DNA of 14,303 nucleotides from Acidobacteriota bacterium (GTDB lineage Bacteria > Acidobacteriota > Vicinamibacteria > Vicinamibacterales > CAVVIG01). Position numbers and translations under genes: made by a program. Location: contig QHWF01000087.1 of assembly GCA_003222455.1 (NCBI GenBank), forward strand, positions 1 through 14,303. Direction: 5' to 3'. The notes under the pieces were generated by a model. The model searched no databases. It had not been told where the DNA came from and was given only the letters and a program-made list of their open reading frames with translations. This document shows, piece by piece, positions 7,000 through 12,110 of this stretch. Position 1 is the stretch's first letter, and each line of letters opens with the position of its first letter.

Positions 7000-7004
7000 C
7001 GATC

Positions 7005-7074
7005 GAACGCAGAGGTCGCCAAGGACGCAAAGAAAGCCCAGTCATTCTCAGCGGCCTTCGCGGCCTTTGCGTTC
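7005..7074. repeat. Imperfect stem-loop repeat, copy 2 (likely terminator of glpF)
   Basis: The 28-base arms 7005-7032 and 7047-7074 pair at 22 of 28 positions around a 14-base loop. The reverse complement of this element is highly similar to the copy at 3455-3523, including a 24-base identical stretch (here 7051-7074, there 3455-3478), and the similarity extends to GATCGT next to the arm. It begins 5 bases after the glpF stop. Two of the mismatches are G-U pairs in the glpF transcript, at the same stem positions as two of those in copy 1. No U-tract follows. The rest of the gap to 7149 shows no gene and no clear promoter. Confidence 0.75.
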
Positions 7075-7149
7075 CAACGTGGCGTTTGCCGCATCGCCCT
7101 GCAGTCGGGCACTGCGTTTGCAACACATGCTCAGATGTGACATGAGCCG

Positions 7150-8865
7150 ATGACGGGCGGAACACTCCTGACATCTTGCGGCCGGCTGCTGGCCGTGCTG
7201 GCGAAAAGCATCGTCACGACCGTGATCTTCTTCACGTGCAGCGAGGTTGCGCTGCGGGCCGTCTTCCTGGCGCGCAGCGCGATGGTGCGGTTCGTGCCGC
7301 TGCCGTACGCGCTGGGCGACGACTACGGCCCGCTGCCGCCCTGGCTCGATCGGCTGCAGATTCTCGTCCCGGACGACACGCTGATCTGGCGCAGCCTCCC
7401 GAATGCGCATCGCACCTATGTCGACATCTTCACGCCGGTGCGAACCGAACGCGATCGTGTGGCCCTGCTGCGGCGGTTCACACCGACGCTGCCGGAGGAA
7501 TTCCGTCGAAATCCGACCTGGCACGTCGATCTGAGCTCGCAGGGCCACCGGACGGCGGAATACACCGCGACGAAGCGGGCGGGCAGCATCCGCATCGCCT
7601 GCATCGGCGACTCGTGGACATTTGGCATGAACGTCGATCAAGACCGGACGTACCCGAGCCGTCTGCTCGCGCGTCTGCGTGACGCACAGCCCGATAGCAA
7701 CGTCGAGGTGATGAATTTCGGCGTGTTGGGGTACTCGTCGTTTCAGGGAGTACAGCTGTTGAAGTCGCGTGTGCTGCCGCTCGCACCGGACGTCCTCGTG
7801 ATCGGATTCGGGATGAACGACTCGGAAGTGGCCGGCTATCGCGACAAGGACATGGTGGCCACCGCGCGTCCCGGTGTTGCGACCCGCCTCAAAGACACGG
7901 GCAAGGATCTCGAGTTCTACAAGCTGCTGCAGTACCTTGCGCTCTCGATCAGATTTCATCCGAAACCGGTCGGCGAGCACATTCGCGCGGAAGCGGAGTC
8001 GAAGTCCGGTACCATCGCTTATGAGACGATCGAACCGTGGACGCGCGTCTCTCCGCACGACTACGAGGCGAACATCCGCGAGATGATCCGGCTGCAAAGC
8101 GCCCGGGACGGCAAGACCATTCTGATCGACAACGAGCTCTGGGACGAAAGCCCGTACCGTCCGATCCTCAGGAGGATCGCCGCCGACACGCGCGCGCCGC
8201 TCATCGACAGTCTTCGAATCGTGGCGGACGGAAAACAACAGATCGAACGAAGCCTGGAACAACGGTTCAACCTGGCGTCGCACGAGCCCGCCACATCCCG
8301 CCGGCCGGACCAACATGGCCGCCCAGACTACCCGGACCCACCCGACCGCCCTGGCCCACCTGGCCGCCCCGACCCACGTGGCCTCCCCGCCCCTTCAGTG
8401 ACGGTGATTTTCCGCGTGTTTCACGGAAACGTTCCCGTTCGAACCGCCATGTCGATTGTCGGGACGGTCCCCCAGCTCGGCGATCTCGTACCGAACGCCA
8501 TTCAGATGCACGACGATGGCCGCGATGGAGACGAGCGCGCGGCCGACGGCGTGTGGAGCTACGCGGCATCGCTGCCGGCCGGCCAGCGCGTGTTCTACGT
8601 CTATACCAACAGCGGCACGCGCGGCGCGTGGGAAGGTCTGGACGTGCCGTCAATTCGTCATCTGACGGTCCCGGCGCCGGCCGGCGCCGGCCCTGTCTAT
8701 TTGCCAATCGACACGTTCGGGCAGCTGTACATGCAGGCCGACAACTGGCACACTGACGCACAGGGATACGATCTGATCGCCGACGCTGTGGCGAAGGCGG
8801 TCAACTCTCAACTTTCAAGTCTCAACTCTCATAACTCGCGCCCACGTCCGACGATTGAGCGTTGA
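7150..8865 (+). CDS. Membrane-anchored SGNH/GDSL hydrolase with an inserted CBM20-like domain
   Basis: This 571-residue protein has an N-terminal membrane segment (about 13-31) and an SGNH esterase-type catalytic domain. Block I is GDSWTFG with Ser155; block II is NFGVLGYSS (Asn189); block III is GFGMNDSE (Asn223). The Asp-His pair is in DNWHTDAQGYD (Asp531, His534). Between block III and this pair lie a Pro/Arg/Gly-rich linker (about 379-416) and a beta-rich domain (about 417-509) with IVGTVPQLGDL, an acidic DDGRDGDERAADG loop and YVYTNSGTRGAWEG. That pattern recalls starch-binding CBM20/CBM48 or related carbohydrate-binding folds, so a binding domain seems inserted inside the catalytic fold. 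SGNH enzymes of this type remove acyl groups from surface glycans; the substrate here is unknown. No clear ribosome-binding site precedes the ATG. The last ~20 residues are encoded by an intergenic-type repeat. Confidence 0.82.
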   Translation: MTGGTLLTSCGRLLAVLAKSIVTTVIFFTCSEVALRAVFLARSAMVRFVPLPYALGDDYGPLPPWLDRLQILVPDDTLIWRSLPNAHRTYVDIFTPVRTERDRVALLRRFTPTLPEEFRRNPTWHVDLSSQGHRTAEYTATKRAGSIRIACIGDSWTFGMNVDQDRTYPSRLLARLRDAQPDSNVEVMNFGVLGYSSFQGVQLLKSRVLPLAPDVLVIGFGMNDSEVAGYRDKDMVATARPGVATRLKDTGKDLEFYKLLQYLALSIRFHPKPVGEHIRAEAESKSGTIAYETIEPWTRVSPHDYEANIREMIRLQSARDGKTILIDNELWDESPYRPILRRIAADTRAPLIDSLRIVADGKQQIERSLEQRFNLASHEPATSRRPDQHGRPDYPDPPDRPGPPGRPDPRGLPAPSVTVIFRVFHGNVPVRTAMSIVGTVPQLGDLVPNAIQMHDDGRDGDERAADGVWSYAASLPAGQRVFYVYTNSGTRGAWEGLDVPSIRHLTVPAPAGAGPVYLPIDTFGQLYMQADNWHTDAQGYDLIADAVAKAVNSQLSSLNSHNSRPRPTIER

Positions 8866-8875
8866 GAGTCGAGAC
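8801..8875. repeat. TCAACTCTCA-type repeat and inverted repeat at convergent gene ends
   Basis: TCAACTCTCA occurs at 8801-8810 and again at 8822-8831. The arm 8819-8835 pairs with 8861-8875 (one mismatch and a two-base bulge). The element covers the last ~20 codons and stop of the SGNH gene and ends just before the ATPase gene stop on the other strand (8877). It may act as a two-way terminator for these convergent genes, whose coding regions are only 11 bases apart. Confidence 0.6.
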
Positions 8876-8876
8876 C

Positions 8877-9566
8877 TTACACAACAACGCCGTCGCGCAT
8901 GCGCAGCACGCGCGTCGCGAATTCGCACGCGAAGTCCTCGTCGTGGGTCGCGAGCAGGAGAGTACGCCCCTGATCCCGCAGCCTCCGCAAGAGCTCGCCG
9001 AGCTCGCCGCGGCGCTGCGGGTCGAGCGACGCGGTCGGTTCGTCCATCAGCAGCAGCGGCGGATCGACCGCGAGAGCGCGCGCGATCGCGACGCGCTGCG
9101 CTTCGCCGCCCGACAGCTCGCGCGGGAACGCATCGGCTCGATGTTCGACGCCGAACGTCTGCAGCAGTTCGCGTGCGCGCCGCCGGGCGGCATCGGGTGT
9201 CACGCCGTGCGCATGCACCGGCGCGAGGCAGATGTTCTGCAGCGCCGACAGGTGCTCGAACAGACAGTGAAACTGAAACACCATGCCGACTTTCCGTCGT
9301 AACTGCCGCAGCGTCTCACGGTGAACCGGAGCGCCGCCGGCGAACGTCACGCCGTCCACATTGATGCCGCCGCGGTGGAACGGCTCGAGCCCGGCGACCG
9401 CGCGGAGGATCGTCGTTTTGCCCGAGCCGGATGGACCCATGATGGTGACCAGTTCGCCGCGTTCAACCCCGAAGGTCACGCCCGCGAGCACCGTGCGCGC
9501 ACCACGCCGGAGCTGCAGGTCATCGATCCGCAGCACGACGTTCCCGCTCTCGGTCGTTCCGCTCAT
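8877..9566 (-). CDS. Polar amino-acid ABC transporter ATP-binding protein (GlnQ/HisP type)
   Basis: This 229-residue cytoplasmic ATPase powers the importer whose membrane and binding parts are encoded just upstream. It has Walker A GPSGSGKT (44-51), Q-loop Gln98 (MVFQFHCLFEHLSALQN), signature LSGGEAQR (151-158), Walker B LLLMDEPTASLD (171-182) and switch His208 (LLATHDEDFA). The Q-loop followed by Phe and 'LFEHLSALQN' fits the polar amino-acid uptake family. The chosen ATG at 9564-9566 overlaps the permease stop as ATGA (9563-9566), implying translational coupling. The frame stays open upstream to 10322, but that stretch is antiparallel-free shadow sequence inside the permease gene. It is shorter than many GlnQ proteins (about 240), with a compact C-terminus. 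Confidence 0.94.
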   Translation of the reverse strand: MSGTTESGNVVLRIDDLQLRRGARTVLAGVTFGVERGELVTIMGPSGSGKTTILRAVAGLEPFHRGGINVDGVTFAGGAPVHRETLRQLRRKVGMVFQFHCLFEHLSALQNICLAPVHAHGVTPDAARRRARELLQTFGVEHRADAFPRELSGGEAQRVAIARALAVDPPLLLMDEPTASLDPQRRGELGELLRRLRDQGRTLLLATHDEDFACEFATRVLRMRDGVVV

Positions 9567-11233
9567 GTCGATGGCGTCTTCCAGCGTCGCTCCAGCCGTC
9601 GTGCCAGCGCGGCGAGAGGCAGCGACATGAGGAGGTACAGCGCGGCACAGAGCGTCCCGGGAAGGACCCAACTCCCCAGGTTCGTCGCGAAGATCTGCGT
9701 CTGCTTGGTCAGCTCGAGCACCGTCAGGACGGAGACCAGCGAAGAATCCTTGAGCAGGGCAACGAAGTCGTTCGTCATCGGCGCCAGCGCCAGCCGGAAC
9801 GCCTGCGGCGCCCGCACGAGCGTCAACACCTGGCGCTCGGTCAGGCCGAGCGTGCGCGCCGCCTCGAGCTGTCCGGTTGACACCGCTTCCAGAGCGGCCC
9901 TGTAGATCTCGCTCTCGTAGGCCGCGTAATTCAACGCCAGCCCCAGGAGCGCCGCGCCGAATGCCGGGAGCCGAATCGCGGCGGCGAGCCCGTAATAGAG
10001 CACGAACAGTTGGAGGAGGATGGGCGTCCCGCGCATCAGCTCGACGTATGCGAGCAGCAGGCCGCGGACGGGAGGCCCGCCGTAAACCCGGCCGGTGGCG
10101 ATGACCACACCGATGCCGACCGCGAGAGCCATCGAGAGACACGAGAGCGCCAGCGTGATGACCGACGCACGCAGGAGCGAAGGAAAATATCGCCTCGCGG
10201 CGTCCCACTTCGTGAGCGTCACGACGCTCGTGGACGGATCGAGTCCGATGACCGGCTGGACTGGCTCGCCCGCAAGAAGCTTTGCGTACAGTGTCGGCTG
10301 GTCGTCGTTCCAGACGCGCCATTCCCGGAGAATGCGCTCGAGCGTCCCATCGCGCATGGCGCCGCGAAGGATCTCGTTCATGGCGTCGCGCAGCGGCGAA
10401 TTCCCGGCGGCCAGCACGCCGACGTAGTGCCCGATGGCGACGGTCTGGGGCTGAATGGTGAAACCGGCGATCGTGCGTTGCCGTCGTTCGGCGAGCACAT
10501 GATCCAGCAGGACTGCGTCCACCCGTCCAAGCACCAGATCGGAATACGGGTGCACGTCATCCTCGTACGAAACGGCGTGAATCCCATGCTGGCGCTCGGC
10601 GCCCAGGAGAATCTCGTACGCGATGGTGCCGCCCAGTGTCGCCACGCTGCGGCCGGCGAGATCGGCGAGCGTGCGGAAACGCGCCGCATCGCCGTCGCGC
10701 ACGCTGAGGACCTCCCGGAATTCGTAGTAGGGAAGCGTGACGGCCAGAGTGGTCCGGCGCGCCGGCGTGTCTTCGATGCCGCTGAGACCGATGTCGGCGT
10801 CGCCCCGGGCGATCGAGAGATCGATCGACATGAACGTGACGTTGAGGAACTGGGGCGTCCGATGCAGGCCACGCGCGAGGAGATCCGCAATTTCGACATC
10901 GAATCCGACGACGGTCTCAGGATGCGAAGGGTCGGCTTCGACAAAGGGCGCGCCGCCTTCCGGATCGCCGGCCCAGCGGAGAATGGCAGGCGGTTCGGCA
11001 GCGTCCCTGAGTCCCGGGGAGGGTCCGGCTTCAACGGCCGCACGGTCCACTCTCGCGTGGAGTCCGGCTTCAGCCGGATTCTCGCCGGCCGCTGCCGTGC
11101 GCTCCGGTGTCAGGTAGTGTCCGGCTTCGACGGCCGCGTGCTCGACGCCCGGGTAGTGTCCGGCTCTAGCCGGACGATCACCCAGAGCTGCCGCAACGAT
11201 CGCCACGAACAGACAGTGAGTCAGGCGGCGCAT
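9563..11233 (-). CDS. Amino-acid ABC transporter: fused substrate-binding protein and permease
   Basis: This 556-residue fusion combines extracytoplasmic capture and membrane transport. Residues 1-24 form a signal peptide (CLFVAIVAAAL, cleavage near ARA-G). Residues ~25-80 are low-complexity and repeat-encoded. Residues ~83-312 are a family 3 binding domain (APFVEAD, VVGFDVEIADLLARG, DADIGLSGIEDTPARR, LPYYEFREVLSV). Residues ~350-545 are a HisM/GlnP-type permease with VELMRGTPILLQLF (397-410) and the EAA loop EAARTLGLTERQVL (457-470), which contacts the ATPase. Binding-permease fusions are known in this family (for example lactococcal GlnP). The ATG at 11233 is preferred because the signal peptide begins there; in-frame upstream codons run into the divergent dehydrogenase gene. 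There is no Shine-Dalgarno sequence, but a TACAAT box ends 8 bases before the ATG. The exact amino acid transported is not predictable. Confidence 0.92.
   Translation of the reverse strand: MRRLTHCLFVAIVAAALGDRPARAGHYPGVEHAAVEAGHYLTPERTAAAGENPAEAGLHARVDRAAVEAGPSPGLRDAAEPPAILRWAGDPEGGAPFVEADPSHPETVVGFDVEIADLLARGLHRTPQFLNVTFMSIDLSIARGDADIGLSGIEDTPARRTTLAVTLPYYEFREVLSVRDGDAARFRTLADLAGRSVATLGGTIAYEILLGAERQHGIHAVSYEDDVHPYSDLVLGRVDAVLLDHVLAERRQRTIAGFTIQPQTVAIGHYVGVLAAGNSPLRDAMNEILRGAMRDGTLERILREWRVWNDDQPTLYAKLLAGEPVQPVIGLDPSTSVVTLTKWDAARRYFPSLLRASVITLALSCLSMALAVGIGVVIATGRVYGGPPVRGLLLAYVELMRGTPILLQLFVLYYGLAAAIRLPAFGAALLGLALNYAAYESEIYRAALEAVSTGQLEAARTLGLTERQVLTLVRAPQAFRLALAPMTNDFVALLKDSSLVSVLTVLELTKQTQIFATNLGSWVLPGTLCAALYLLMSLPLAALARRLERRWKTPST
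11023..11175. repeat. Cluster of GTCCGGCT palindromic repeats inside the SBP-permease gene
   Basis: Four related units alternate in type. A-type units at 11023-11041 and 11119-11137 read GTCCGGCTTC(A/G)ACGGCCGC. B-type units at 11072-11088 and 11158-11175 are near-perfect hairpins (TCCGGCT-TC-AGCCGGA and GTCCGGCT-CT-AGCCGGAC). Start-to-start spacings are 49, 47 and 39 bases. Read on the minus strand they stay in frame and encode the ~50-residue Ala/Glu/Gly/His-rich stretch after the signal peptide, with AAVEAG appearing twice. GTCCGGCT..AGCCGGAC palindromes resemble REP-type elements I associate with acidobacterial genomes. Confidence 0.75.
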
Positions 11234-11241
11234 CGCGATAG

Positions 11242-11247
11242 ATTGTA
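11242..11247 (-). promoter_or_regulatory. Possible -10 box of the SBP-permease gene
   Basis: TACAAT on the minus strand (five of six consensus bases) is 8 bases from the ATG at 11233, the same spacing as the glpK box. No ribosome-binding site lies between. No convincing -35 is visible; it would fall in the first codons of the divergent dehydrogenase gene. Confidence 0.3.
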
Positions 11248-11249
11248 AT

Positions 11250-11255
11250 GGGAGG
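11250..11255 (+). promoter_or_regulatory. Ribosome-binding site of the dehydrogenase gene
   Basis: GGGAGG lies 6 bases before the ATG at 11262, a strong site that fixes this start. It sits within the 28-base gap shared with the divergent transporter gene. Confidence 0.75.
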
Positions 11256-11261
11256 ATTCGC

Positions 11262-12110
11262 ATGGCGAACGTGGCGTTTATCGGGACAGGGCTGCTCGGG
11301 AGCGGAATGGTCGAAGGCATGCTTCGGCGTGGCGAGCAGGTGACGGTGTGGAACCGCACCGACTCGAAGGCGCGACCCCTGGAACAATTCGGCGCACGGG
11401 TCGCGGCCTCGCCGTCGGATGCGGTGGCCGGTGCGGAACGCATCCACATGACGCTGCCCGACGACGACGTCGTGGACGACGTGATGCGACGCTATAAGCC
11501 GCGCCTGCGTCCGGGTACGGTCATCGTCGATCATTCGACGACGGCACCGAAGCGGACCGGCAGACGCGTGGCGCAGATGGCGGCCGACGGCATCAGGTTT
11601 CTTCATGCACCGGTGTTCATGTCGCCGCAGATGACGCGCGACTCGACCGGGATCATGATCGTCGCCGGGCCTCAGGCCGTCTACGGTGCCGTCCACGACG
11701 CGCTCGCTGCGATGACCGGCGAGGTCTGGTACGTGGGCGCACAGGGCGACGTCGCGGCTTCGTACAAGCTTTTTGGCAATTCGATGCTGTTCGTCGTCGC
11801 CGCAGGTCTGACCGACGTGTTTGCCATGGCGAAGAGCCTGGGCATGTCGCCGGCCGATGCGCTGCAGGTGTTCGCGAAATTTCAGGTCGGCGGAGTGATC
11901 AAGCAGCGCGGCGACAAGATGGCGCGTGGCGACTTCAGCGCGACGTTCGAGCTCGCGATGGCGAGAAAGGACATGCGATTGATGCTCGAAGCCGCCGGCG
12001 ATCAACCGATGACGGTGCTGCCGGCCATCGCGCGGCAGATGGACAAGGCCATTGCCGACGGCCACGGGAAGGACGATCTCGGCGCGATTGCCGCGGAGTT
12101 GGTCCGATGA
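11262..12110 (+). CDS. NAD(P)-dependent oxidoreductase, 3-hydroxyisobutyrate dehydrogenase family
   Basis: This 282-residue cytoplasmic enzyme belongs to the beta-hydroxyacid dehydrogenases, which oxidise small hydroxyacids or reduce the matching aldehydes. The N-terminal Rossmann fold has GTGLLG (8-13). Asn31-Arg32 at the end of beta-2 (VWNRT) favours NADP over NAD. The segment IVDHSTTAP (88-96) and the catalytic-lysine helix SYKLFGNSM (Lys169, Asn173) are in place. The substrate loop, usually 'aPVSGG..gA..G', reads HAPVFMSPQMTRDSTG (115-130), so it belongs to a less common subgroup and its substrate cannot be named. The stop overlaps the amidohydrolase start as ATGA (12107-12110), suggesting one transcript and perhaps a shared pathway. 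Confidence 0.9.
   Translation: MANVAFIGTGLLGSGMVEGMLRRGEQVTVWNRTDSKARPLEQFGARVAASPSDAVAGAERIHMTLPDDDVVDDVMRRYKPRLRPGTVIVDHSTTAPKRTGRRVAQMAADGIRFLHAPVFMSPQMTRDSTGIMIVAGPQAVYGAVHDALAAMTGEVWYVGAQGDVAASYKLFGNSMLFVVAAGLTDVFAMAKSLGMSPADALQVFAKFQVGGVIKQRGDKMARGDFSATFELAMARKDMRLMLEAAGDQPMTVLPAIARQMDKAIADGHGKDDLGAIAAELVR

Noticed and set aside
3455..7074. CRISPR array
   Set aside because: The repeats are a few dispersed palindromes without regular unique spacers, and no cas gene is present.
7000..7149. Promoter for the SGNH gene
   Set aside because: TTGCAA-like bases occur near 7113 but no acceptable -10 hexamer follows at the right distance.
7048..8316. Minus-strand open frame (422 residues) opposite the SGNH hydrolase
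   Set aside because: Shadow of a gene with GDS, GMND and DxxH motifs; it also runs into the stem-loop repeat.
8671..8690. Perfect 20-bp palindrome made of two CCGGCGCCGG copies
   Set aside because: It encodes an Ala/Gly/Pro hinge in GC-rich DNA and is explained by codon choice; no copy elsewhere in the window supports a repeat element.
9567..10322. Upstream extension of the ATPase frame
   Set aside because: The added sequence has no homologous features and overlaps the permease coding region in another frame; the ATGA start at 9566 gives a normal ATPase length.
10010..11248. Plus-strand open frame (412 residues) opposite the SBP-permease gene
   Set aside because: The opposite strand encodes clear family 3 binding and permease domains; this frame has no recognisable motif or ribosome-binding site.
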